A DNA stretch of 6,958 nucleotides from Clostridiales bacterium (lineage in GTDB: Bacteria; Bacillota; Clostridia; Oscillospirales; Acutalibacteraceae). A program made the translations under genes and the position numbers. The notes beneath the pieces were generated by a model. That model had not been told where the DNA came from. It saw only the letters and a list, made by a program, of their open reading frames with translations, and made no database searches. The stretch is from NCBI GenBank assembly GCA_019422525.1, contig JAHZDE010000033.1, positions 1-6,958 of the forward strand. The letters are read 5' to 3'. Each line of letters begins with the position of its first letter. The stretch's first letter is position 1. Shown here in pieces: positions 1 to 5,331 of this stretch.

Positions 1-16
1 AACAGTGTGCCGATAA
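1..16 (+). CDS. possible last codons of an upstream gene (partial)
   Basis: In frame 2 the window opens with four codons reading TVCR and then a TAA stop at 14-16, followed at once by a small hairpin. Sensor histidine kinases often end with a similar beta-strand after the G2 box. Kinase/regulator pairs commonly precede ABC exporters of the type that follows, so this could be the tail of such a kinase. Four residues prove nothing. Two other frames are also open here, so this is a hint only. Confidence 0.15.
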
Positions 17-17
17 A

Positions 18-36
18 GCTGCCAGTGGCAGGTTTT
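18..36 (+). terminator. weak hairpin, possible terminator of the upstream gene
   Basis: CTGCC (19-23) and GGCAG (27-31) form a 5-bp stem with a 3-base loop, followed by GTTTTC. The stem is short and the T run is only four, so termination would be weak. It sits directly after the possible stop codon at 14-16 and before the regulatory region of the ABC cassette. Confidence 0.25.
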
Positions 37-41
37 CGGCG

Positions 42-131
42 GAAATGTCCGAGCGGCGTAACAATTCGCCCCGATTTTCAATGAATTTTTTTGGCCGCTG
101 TAACATTTCGTGGACATTTGGACTTTACAAT
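42..131 (+). promoter_or_regulatory. regulatory region of the ABC cassette, copy A of a duplicated module
   Basis: Contains AAATGTCC (43-50) and its inverted copy GGACATTT (112-119), plus two direct copies of GTAACAWTTC (58-67 and 100-109). TACAAT at 126-131 is a plausible -10 box, but no good -35 lies 16-18 bases upstream, which would suit an activator-dependent promoter. An alternative -35, TGGACA at 111-116, has no good -10 partner. The same arrangement recurs at 3332-3424, in the same orientation, behind the permease. GTAACA-type repeats resemble response regulator sites known upstream of peptide-sensing ABC exporters (BceR/VraR-like), but the regulator here is not identified. Confidence 0.5.
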
Positions 132-172
132 ACCCTTATCAACAGGCAGAAGCCTTGAAAGGAGTTTTGAAT

Positions 173-838
173 ATGAGTGTTTTACAGACGATTGACCTGA
201 AAAAGTATTACGGCACAGAGCCGAATATTACCCGCGCCCTTGACGGTGTGAATTTCTCCGTGGAGGACGGCGAGTTTGTGGCCGTTGTGGGAACCTCTGG
301 AAGCGGCAAGTCCACCCTGTTACACATGATGGGTGGGCTGGACACCCCCACAAGCGGAACAGTGATCGTTCGGGGTGAGGAACTGGCCAAAAAGAACGAC
401 GAGCAGCTTACTATCTTTCGACGCCGCAACATCGGTTTTATCTTCCAGAATTATAACCTTGTTCCCATTCTGAATGTGTATGAAAACATTGTCCTGCCGG
501 TGGAACTGGACGGGGACACGGTGGATCAGAAGTTTTTGGATGAAATCGTTCACCTGCTGGGGCTGGAAGATAAGCTGAAAAATATGCCGAACAATCTTTC
601 CGGCGGTCAACAACAGCGTGTGGCGATTGCCCGTGCCCTGATAACCAAACCGGCTATCGTGCTGGCCGACGAGCCGACTGGCAACCTTGACAGTAAGACC
701 AGCGCCGAGGTACTGGGGCTTATCAAGCGCACCAGCGCAGAATTTCACCAGACCGTTGTAATGATTACTCACAACAGCGAGATTGCCCAGCTTGCCGACC
801 GTATTGTACGGATTGAGGACGGCAAAATCGTGAGATAA
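173..838 (+). CDS. ABC exporter ATP-binding protein (MacB/BceA-LolD type)
   Basis: This 221-residue cytoplasmic ATPase powers the FtsX-type permease encoded next door. All catalytic motifs are intact: Walker A GTSGSGKST (residues 40-48), Q-loop FQNYNL (Gln92), signature LSGGQ (142-146), Walker B IVLADEP with catalytic Glu167, D-loop NLDS (171-174) and switch His200. Length and the FQNYNLVP...LADEPTGNLD pattern are typical of the LolD/MacB/BceA family, which serves lipoprotein, macrolide and antimicrobial-peptide transporters. The ATG at 173 is chosen because AAAGGAG (158-164) lies 8 bases before it and the family starts near this point. An in-frame GTG at 110 would add 21 residues of regulatory DNA and has no ribosome site. 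Its stop (836-838) lies within the permease's ribosome site, so the two are coupled. It is visibly richer in G+C than the permease. Confidence 0.95.
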   Translation: MSVLQTIDLKKYYGTEPNITRALDGVNFSVEDGEFVAVVGTSGSGKSTLLHMMGGLDTPTSGTVIVRGEELAKKNDEQLTIFRRRNIGFIFQNYNLVPILNVYENIVLPVELDGDTVDQKFLDEIVHLLGLEDKLKNMPNNLSGGQQQRVAIARALITKPAIVLADEPTGNLDSKTSAEVLGLIKRTSAEFHQTVVMITHNSEIAQLADRIVRIEDGKIVR

Positions 839-852
839 GGAGGTGACGGGCT

Positions 853-3267
853 ATGACTTGGCCTTTTGAAAATGATACAAGCTCCATTGTAAAGAAATTG
901 GCAGATAGGAGTATGAAAGCGGATAAGAGAAGCAAGGCTTTTTTACTTTTGACAATCGCCCTCTCTGTCTGCATGGTTTTTTCGATTATCCTAATATCAA
1001 CAGGTACGCAAGAGGAATTTAAGAACACACAGAGGAATAAAGCGCAGATTGGCATTTTGGGAGTTACGGATGAACAGACAGCCCTGCTGCGTCAAAACAA
1101 AGATATTTCATGGATCGGAGAATACTCCGCTATTGGCTTTTTTTATGTGGATGATAAAACAATCACGGTTGCTTACGGAGATGAAGATTACTTTTCGCAT
1201 CAGGAAGAAAAGACTTTACAGGGAAGTGTGCCGCAGAAAGAAAATGAGATTATGCTTCCGCAGAATTATATTGACTTTTTAGGAAAAGCGTATAAAGCTG
1301 GCGATGTTATTTCTCTTGACGTGACCGGCACAGGGCAGAAAGCGGAATATACGCTTTCTGGTATTCTGGACGACACAAAAGAAAGCAACGGATATTTTAT
1401 TTATGTCAGTAAAGAACTTGCCCGAGATTTGGCAAAAGATTCTTTTCAGGTTACAGCATATACAAGGCTGAATACAGACGCCATAAGCTCCACGGCTATT
1501 CTTGATTTTGCCAGCAAAGCAATACAAAATACAGGCATTGTCGAGGAGCAGGTAATGCTTACAGAATATATTGCTGTTATGTCGGGGGTAATAACATCGG
1601 GTATTCCGATTCCAGTACCGTTGCTGGCGGCATTGACGGCTATTTTGGCGGCAACGATTGTCTATGGTGTTTTTTACACAAAGATTGTAAAAAATGTTCA
1701 GATGTTTGGGCAACTTCGGACACTTGGCATGACAAAAAGGCAGATTAAGCGGATGGCAGGAAAAGAGGGACGGTTATATGCCTTGACCGGTATTCCTTTA
1801 GGACTTGTCACGGGCGTACTGATTGGATTTATTGGTTGTCCTGACGGATTCCGGCTGAAAACAACAGTTATTTATGCTGTACTGATTGCCGCAGTAGCCT
1901 TTATGACAGTGAATATTGCCATTTTTAAGCCTGTCCGGGTAGCAATGAATACTTCCCCGGTAGAGGGCGCGAAATACCTCGCGTATGCTGGAAAGGCAAA
2001 AAAGAGTCCAAAATTGCATCGGAAACTTACGCCGTTTAATCTGGCAAAATTAAATATACAAAGAAACAAGCAAAAAGCAGTCTTGACGCTGCTAATGCTT
2101 GGAGTGAGCGGCGCTCTTTTACTGGTTACTTCTACGGTTGCTGGTTCCATTGATCCGGCAAAACAGGCGAGCTTCAAATACTATCCAGCCGGTAACATTC
2201 TCATACAAATAAGAAATACAGTGGGTAGTTCCTTTGATAATGAAGCGGAGCCATACGGAAGCGCAAAATTGCAACTGGAAGAAAATCCGCTTGAGGATCA
2301 GACACTGATGCAGGAATTAGAAAAGGTGGACGGGATAGAAAAAATCACCGCATTCGACAGCGTTTATATGACGGTTACTTTTTCGGGCGGAAGTGGTTCT
2401 ATCACAAGCATTTCAGACTTCTTTCCAACCTTAAACCGGGAACAGACGGAAGAAAAGCAGGCGGTGCTATCCTCTGGAACGGCAGATTACGATGATATGG
2501 TTGAGAAAAATGGAATATTGGTTGAAGAAGATATAGCAAAAGTTGGCGATACTTTGAAGATTGCGGGCAGAGCTTTCGATGGCAGCACCTTTGATGTGGA
2601 AGCCGTTGTGGTAGGCACATACAATAGGTCTGGTTTAATGGAGAATAGCCCGGTTGTTCCCGGAAGTCCTTACTTCATTATGACTTATGATACAGCAAAA
2701 AAACTGACAGGGATAACAGAGCAGACAGGTATTCTGGCAGTCAAAAATTCAGACGGACGTTTTGACGACGTTTTGACCGCAGTTCAGGAGATCGCGGATA
2801 AAAACGGGAAAATAGAAGTAAATACGATTGAGCAAACGATTAAAAATATTCAGCATCAATACAGAGCCTCTATAAATGCTCTGTATATGGCCTCTGCTAT
2901 TCTGTTTGTCTTTGGCAGTATCAGTCTTATGAATATGCTTATTGTTGATTTCCAGAGCAGAAAACGTGAGTTTGGTTTGCTTGAAGCCGTTGGAACAACG
3001 CAAAAACAGTTGAAAATAATGCTGAACAGGGAAATTGGAATCTACCTTGGAGGTTCATTAGCAATATCCCTTGTATGCGGAAGCATTCTAAGTGTAATTG
3101 CTTGTAGGAAATTAGATGCAGCAAATCATTGTATTACGCTGGAACTGCCGTGGCTGTTCCTGTTGGCTTTAATTGCTGTTCTGGCAGTTATATATTTAAT
3201 CTTTACCGCATACGCCAAAGCTGAATTAAAGAAAGCGGAAATTCTGCCTGCCATACGCGAAGAATAG
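853..3267 (+). CDS. ABC exporter permease, FtsX/MacB family, 8 predicted membrane segments
   Basis: This 804-residue membrane protein is the transport partner of the preceding ATPase. Hydrophobic segments fall near residues 29-50, 255-277, 309-329, 337-357, 408-430, 674-698, 731-750 and 765-788. That gives a tandem architecture of two 1+3 FtsX units, each with a large extracellular domain (about 51-250 and 431-672). The cytoplasmic coupling motif after the second segment of each half is clear: GQLRTLGMTKRQIKRM (286-301) and FGLLEAVGTTQKQLKIML (707-724). The start is well supported: AAGGAGGTGA (837-846) lies 6 bases before the ATG. The two-unit layout differs from the single-loop 10-segment BceB permeases, so a bacitracin-type role should not be assumed. 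Likely roles are export of, or defence against, an antimicrobial peptide, or surface lipoprotein handling; the substrate is unknown. Base composition is clearly more A+T rich than the ATPase and the downstream genes. Confidence 0.93.
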   Translation: MTWPFENDTSSIVKKLADRSMKADKRSKAFLLLTIALSVCMVFSIILISTGTQEEFKNTQRNKAQIGILGVTDEQTALLRQNKDISWIGEYSAIGFFYVDDKTITVAYGDEDYFSHQEEKTLQGSVPQKENEIMLPQNYIDFLGKAYKAGDVISLDVTGTGQKAEYTLSGILDDTKESNGYFIYVSKELARDLAKDSFQVTAYTRLNTDAISSTAILDFASKAIQNTGIVEEQVMLTEYIAVMSGVITSGIPIPVPLLAALTAILAATIVYGVFYTKIVKNVQMFGQLRTLGMTKRQIKRMAGKEGRLYALTGIPLGLVTGVLIGFIGCPDGFRLKTTVIYAVLIAAVAFMTVNIAIFKPVRVAMNTSPVEGAKYLAYAGKAKKSPKLHRKLTPFNLAKLNIQRNKQKAVLTLLMLGVSGALLLVTSTVAGSIDPAKQASFKYYPAGNILIQIRNTVGSSFDNEAEPYGSAKLQLEENPLEDQTLMQELEKVDGIEKITAFDSVYMTVTFSGGSGSITSISDFFPTLNREQTEEKQAVLSSGTADYDDMVEKNGILVEEDIAKVGDTLKIAGRAFDGSTFDVEAVVVGTYNRSGLMENSPVVPGSPYFIMTYDTAKKLTGITEQTGILAVKNSDGRFDDVLTAVQEIADKNGKIEVNTIEQTIKNIQHQYRASINALYMASAILFVFGSISLMNMLIVDFQSRKREFGLLEAVGTTQKQLKIMLNREIGIYLGGSLAISLVCGSILSVIACRKLDAANHCITLELPWLFLLALIAVLAVIYLIFTAYAKAELKKAEILPAIREE

Positions 3268-3273
3268 CAGTAC

Positions 3274-3309
3274 ATCAGCGGAGCAACCAATAAATGTTGC
3301 TTCGCTGAT
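3274..3309 (+). terminator. hairpin after the permease, likely terminator of the ABC operon
   Basis: ATCAGCGGAGCAAC (3274-3287) pairs with GTTGCTTCGCTGAT (3296-3309) across an 8-base loop, a 14-bp stem with one G-U pair, starting 6 bases after the permease stop. The following TTCAACTTTAT is only moderately T-rich, so termination may be partial, or the hairpin may serve mainly as a 3' end stabiliser. Confidence 0.6.
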
Positions 3310-3331
3310 TTCAACTTTATCCGATTTCCTT

Positions 3332-3424
3332 GAAATGTCCGAGCTTTGTAACAATTCAGCCTGATTTTCTGTCGAACGCAAAGTTACCTCGGACATTTGT
3401 GTAACATTTGAATTGTATTATAAT
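3332..3424 (+). promoter_or_regulatory. second copy (B) of the regulatory module with a TATAAT promoter
   Basis: GAAATGTCCGAGC followed by GTAACAATTC (from 3332) matches the start of copy A at 42-67 closely. AAATGTCCGAG (3333-3343) has a perfect 11-base inverted copy, CTCGGACATTT (3388-3398), and GTGTAACATTTG follows at 3399-3410. TATAAT at 3419-3424 is a consensus -10; the best -35 at 17 bases is TTTGTG (3396-3401), which is weak and overlaps the operator arm, as expected for an activated promoter. No convincing gene follows for about 500 bases, so what it transcribes is unclear: a leader RNA, read-through into the sigma-like gene at 3935, or a lost cargo gene. Confidence 0.5.
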
Positions 3425-3477
3425 TCTCAGAAAGACGAATAGTTTGTTATCAAACTGCCGGGCGACGGCAAAAGAAA

Positions 3478-3554
3478 AAAGCCGCCGTACAGCAGTCCTA
3501 TCAACACGCCTATATGAAGCGGCGGCTTTGAATTTCAGAGCCGCCGTTTCTTTG
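3478..3554 (+). promoter_or_regulatory. mutually exclusive hairpins, attenuator-like leader
   Basis: AAAGCCGCCG (3478-3487) can pair perfectly over 10 bp with CGGCGGCTTT (3520-3529). The same right arm can instead pair with AGCCGCCG (3539-3546) over 8 bp with an 11-base loop, followed by TTTCTTTG. One segment with two competing partners, the second ending in a T-rich run, is the layout of an antiterminator/terminator switch. It lies about 50 bases downstream of the TATAAT box at 3419-3424. No gene follows directly, so it may be the remains of a leader whose gene was lost, or it may control read-through toward 3935. Confidence 0.45.
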
Positions 3555-3615
3555 CGCTTGCACAAACCAATGACGACTTGCAGGGACGCGGTAGCCGATG
3601 GGAGGTTAATTTGCC

Positions 3616-3672
3616 GTGTCTCATTTGCTTTTCCAGAACTCACATGATTTACATCAGTTAAAAAAAGCATAG
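3616..3672 (+). CDS. possible 18-residue leader peptide
   Basis: GGGAGG (3600-3605) is a good ribosome binding site, and 10 bases after it a GTG opens an 18-codon frame, reading VSHLLFQNSHDLHQLKKA, ended by TAG. A competing TTG at 3612 in another frame has a 6-base spacing and gives a 16-codon frame. No resemblance to a known leader peptide was recognised. It lies between the attenuator-like hairpins and the terminator at 3746-3785, where a leader peptide would be expected, but the evidence is only the ribosome site. Confidence 0.2.
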   Translation: MSHLLFQNSHDLHQLKKA

Positions 3673-3745
3673 CCCCTCCGTCGGAGCAGTCCGGCTTTGA
3701 ATATGAACTATACCATGTAAGCAATCATCTTTATAAAACATTTCT

Positions 3746-3785
3746 GCGCCCTGCAGGTCCGTTGCGACTTGCTGGGCGCTTTTTT
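3746..3785 (+). terminator. rho-independent terminator before the sigma-like gene
   Basis: GCGCCC (3746-3751) and GGGCGC (3774-3779) form a GC-rich stem, with GCA/TGC able to pair inside it, followed by six T (3780-3785). It would end transcripts started at the 3419-3424 promoter and insulate the downstream regulatory genes from the cargo region. Confidence 0.75.
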
Positions 3786-3934
3786 CTGTTTTCCGAGGAC
3801 AAGCCCGCCTCGAAAAAAATCTTTGAGAAATTTTCAAAAAGGAGGCTTTTAGCGGGTAGCGAGCGGCTTTGCGTTCGCCTTGTTAGCGGAAAGGGAGAAA
3901 CCCACCTCATTCCCCCAGGAAAGGGGGTGAAAAG
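3786..3934 (+). promoter_or_regulatory. leader of the sigma-like operon; promoter not assignable
   Basis: These bases contain several inverted segments (GCCTC near 3806 with GAGGC near 3842; a GCGAGCG/CGTTCGC pair near 3858-3879) and no good promoter. TTGAGA (3823-3828) is a fair -35, but the sequence 16-18 bases on is only CTTTTA-like. Just before the gene, CCCCC (3912-3916) can pair with the GGGGG (3923-3927) of the ribosome site, and another CCCCC (3946-3950), inside the first codons, could do the same. Translation may therefore be damped by structure. Confidence 0.35.
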
Positions 3935-4369
3935 ATGGATATGATCCCCCGTAATGACTATGGCGAACGGTGCCAGTTCGATGCTTACTGCAAACTGGTA
4001 CTGTACCATGAGGCAATCGACTACCTCCGGGAAATGCAGAGGCGCCGTGACAGGGAACTGTCATTCAGCGACCTTCCGCAAATGGAGATGGACAAGCTCT
4101 GCGTTGTAGATCATTACCCCAGTGACAGATTTACATTCTCGTCCCACGGGTATGATCTGCATATCGAAAACGAGCTTGTGGCTGACGCCTTCGCCGGTTT
4201 GTCTGTTCAGGAACAGAGTATTTTGATCCTGCATTTTGTTCTGGACCTGCCGGATCAGGAGGTTGGCCGCCTTGTTGGAATGTCTCGCAGTGCCGTTCAA
4301 CGGCGAAGGGCAAAATCATTGACCGAGCTGCGGATCAAGTTGTCCGCACTCATGCCGAAGGGAGGTTGA
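3935..4369 (+). CDS. sigma-70 region 4 protein of the conjugative element (Tn916 Orf7-like)
   Basis: This 144-residue protein ends in a clear sigma-70 region 4 helix-turn-helix (about 84-136): LSVQEQSILIL, then DLPDQEVGRLVGMSRSAVQRRR, with a basic recognition helix. Region 4 contacts -35 elements. The first 80 residues show no convincing region 2, which normally melts the -10 box and binds core polymerase, so on its own it is not an obvious complete sigma factor. Position and size match Orf7 of the Tn916 family, which sits upstream of an Orf8-type gene and then xis and int. Start: ATG with AAGGGGGTGA (3921-3930) just before it; the same G run may be masked by flanking C runs. Its last codons (Lys-Gly-Gly) and stop form the ribosome site of the next gene, showing translational coupling. 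It probably directs transcription of the regulatory and excision genes and, after circularisation, of genes at the other end. Confidence 0.85.
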   Translation: MDMIPRNDYGERCQFDAYCKLVLYHEAIDYLREMQRRRDRELSFSDLPQMEMDKLCVVDHYPSDRFTFSSHGYDLHIENELVADAFAGLSVQEQSILILHFVLDLPDQEVGRLVGMSRSAVQRRRAKSLTELRIKLSALMPKGG

Positions 4370-4373
4370 AGGT

Positions 4374-4610
4374 ATGAAGAAACCCACTTACAAGGGCAAG
4401 GAGCTTCTTCCTCTTTCGGTGATTGACGCCGCCCGTGACGGGGACGCTCAGGCTGTGGATCAGGTACTCCGGTATTATGAGGGCTATATCAATAAGCTCT
4501 GCACCCGGACGCTTTACGATCCTGACGGTCAGCCCCATGTTCGGGTGGACGAGTACATGAAGCGCCGATTGGAGGTCAAGCTCATTCATTCCATTGTCAG
4601 CATGAGCTGA
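4374..4610 (+). CDS. conjugative-transposon helix-turn-helix protein (Tn916 Orf8-like, HTH_16 family)
   Basis: This 78-residue cytoplasmic protein has the layout of the HTH_16 family found in Tn916-type elements: LLPLSVIDAARDGDAQAVDQ (11-30), YYEGYINKLCTRTL (34-47), then a short linker, VDEYMKRRLEVKLIHSI (58-74). The A-R-D-G-D-x-x-A pattern followed by a hydrophobic helix and YEGYI resembles the start of sigma-70 region 2. Length is normal for the family. The ATG follows the ribosome site GGGAGGT (4360-4366) and lies only 4 bases after the stop of the sigma-like gene, so the two are almost certainly made together. Family members are annotated as regulators by similarity; the precise role is not established here. 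Working with the preceding region 4 protein as a two-part sigma factor is inference. Confidence 0.85.
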   Translation: MKKPTYKGKELLPLSVIDAARDGDAQAVDQVLRYYEGYINKLCTRTLYDPDGQPHVRVDEYMKRRLEVKLIHSIVSMS

Positions 4611-4960
4611 CAAGCCCGGTCTGAAAGCGGAAACAGCTTACCCTTTCCCTGTTTCTCTCTTTCGTGGCCGAAGGCAGCACCTTGACAAAGAAAGCCCGTT
4701 GGGAGGCCAACGCCGCAGTATAAGGCAAACGGATACATTCCTGTTTGTGCCGAGCCATACGGCCGGTGCGCCATGACCTCGTTTCAAGTCCGCAGGACGG
4801 GACCACTGTAACGGGCGAGCGAACAGCACCAGACCGCAAAGCAAGCGTGGCAGCTTGCGGGCGATGACACACGGGCAGGGCATTGTGCGCCGCACCCATC
4901 AGCATGGGCCGGGGTTAGACTCCCGTGGAGCTGTGCCAGCAGCCGTCCGTAAGCCTACTT
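4611..4960 (+). ncRNA. GC-rich, hairpin-dense region; candidate structured RNA
   Basis: No credible gene was found on either strand. Short open frames overlap in several minus-strand frames, none with a recognisable domain or a good ribosome site. Perfect or near-perfect hairpins recur: GAAACAG/CTGTTTC (4630-4655), CGTTGG-GAGG-CCAACG (4697-4712), GTCC-GCA-GGAC (near 4789-4799), GCAAGC-GTGGCA-GCTTGC (near 4841-4860), GTGC-GCC-GCAC (near 4885-4897), CATGGG...CCCGTG (near 4903-4927) and GCTG-TGC-CAGC (near 4930-4940). A T-rich run (4959-4969) closes the region. This spacing of small GC hairpins suggests a folded RNA, either free-standing or a long 5' leader of xis-int. It matches no RNA class I could name. 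Confidence 0.4.
4630..4664 (+). terminator. possible terminator after the HTH_16 gene
   Basis: GAAACAG (4630-4636) pairs perfectly with CTGTTTC (4649-4655) across 12 bases, followed by a pyrimidine-rich TCTCTTTC. It lies 20 bases after the stop. The stem is only moderately stable and the T run is interrupted, so it may reduce rather than stop read-through to xis. Confidence 0.3.
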
Positions 4961-4967
4961 TTCTTTT

Positions 4968-5001
4968 TTGAAAGTTTATGGATAGATCGTAAACTTTTCA
5001 A
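4968..5001. promoter_or_regulatory. palindromic promoter/operator-like element upstream of xis
   Basis: AAAGTTTA (4971-4978) and TAAACTTT (4990-4997) are perfect 8-base inverted copies 11 bases apart. They coincide with promoter-like boxes on both strands: TTGAAA (4968-4973), 16 bases, TAAACT (4990-4995) on plus; TTGAAA (5001-4996), 17 bases, TAAACT (4978-4973) on minus. This would suit a site bound by a dimeric regulator, with divergent weak promoters. Which protein binds is unknown; Xis, the HTH_16 protein or a repressor outside the window are candidates. Confidence 0.4.
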
Positions 5002-5008
5002 TTAGCAG

Positions 5009-5037
5009 CAGACAAACATGGAGCAGCACGGTAAAAT
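5009..5037 (+). promoter_or_regulatory. candidate xis-int promoter
   Basis: CAGACA (5009-5014) and TAAAAT (5032-5037) are separated by 17 bases and match the -35 and -10 consensus at 4 and 5 of 6 positions. Transcription would start about 60 bases before the xis start codon. The promoter overlaps the left arm of the long inverted repeat at 5020-5079. Confidence 0.35.
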
Positions 5038-5084
5038 GATGGTGGAAGTTATATTACCCACACATATTCGTGCTGTTCCTTTTC
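5020..5084 (+). terminator. long inverted repeat before xis, terminator- or insulator-like
   Basis: GGAGCAGCACG (5020-5030) pairs with CGTGCTGTTCC (5069-5079), 11 bp with one G-U pair. GGTAA (5030-5034) and TTACC (5054-5058) can pair inside, and TTTTC (5080-5084) follows. In a transcript arriving from upstream this could act as a terminator. A transcript started at the candidate promoter inside it would lack the left arm and escape. That insulating arrangement is inference. Confidence 0.35.
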
Positions 5085-5104
5085 ATAACTGAAAGGGGGT
5101 TCTC

Positions 5105-5311
5105 ATGTCTCAAACATGGAACGGCACGAAGAAAGAAACCCCTGAAAGAAGGACGTATACGGTTGACGATATTGCTCAAATCCTGGGCATCGGAAGAACT
5201 TCCGCATATATCCTTGTAAAAGAAGGGCACTTCAAAATCGTGCGAATTGGTAACGCCATACGCATTTCCAAGCGGTCATTTGACGAGTGGCTTGACTCCC
5301 TCGACCTGTGA
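5105..5311 (+). CDS. xis: excisionase (Xis), MerR-type winged helix-turn-helix
   Basis: This 68-residue DNA-binding protein has the size and fold of Tn916-type Xis. The helix-turn-helix lies at about 18-42 (YTVDDIAQILGIG, then RTSAYILVKEG), the wing at 43-55 (HFKIVRIGNAIRIS), and the closing helix SKRSFDEWLDSL is the usual end of the excisionase/AlpA-like family. Such proteins bend DNA near the attachment site and tip the integrase toward excision. The ribosome site AAAGGGGGT (5092-5100) supports the ATG. Its stop overlaps a GTG in the integrase frame and lies 20 bases before the integrase ATG, so the two are cotranscribed. Residues 1-16 are polar and probably flexible. Confidence 0.92.
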   Translation: MSQTWNGTKKETPERRTYTVDDIAQILGIGRTSAYILVKEGHFKIVRIGNAIRISKRSFDEWLDSLDL

Positions 5312-5331
5312 TCCAAGAAAGGAAGAACGAT

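Noticed and set aside
3408..3647. 79-codon plus-strand frame
   Set aside because: Its first codons contain the TATAAT box and its body contains the competing hairpins. The translation looks random and no good ribosome site precedes it.
3356..3724. 122-codon minus-strand frame in the cargo/regulator gap
   Set aside because: No helix-turn-helix or other pattern, no convincing ribosome site, and it crosses the operator module and hairpins.
4683..4725. TTGACA (4683-4688) with TATAAG (4720-4725) as a promoter
   Set aside because: The spacing is 31 bases, far from 17, and no alternative -10 lies at the right distance.
4597..4905. overlapping minus-strand frames of 62-102 codons
   Set aside because: Several frames are open together because of GC-rich composition, none has a recognisable motif, and the stretch is better explained by repeated hairpins.
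4755..4962. group II intron suggested by GTGCGCC, a common 5' end of such introns
   Set aside because: No domain V-like hairpin with AGC/GAAA features, no reverse transcriptase frame, and the region is too short.
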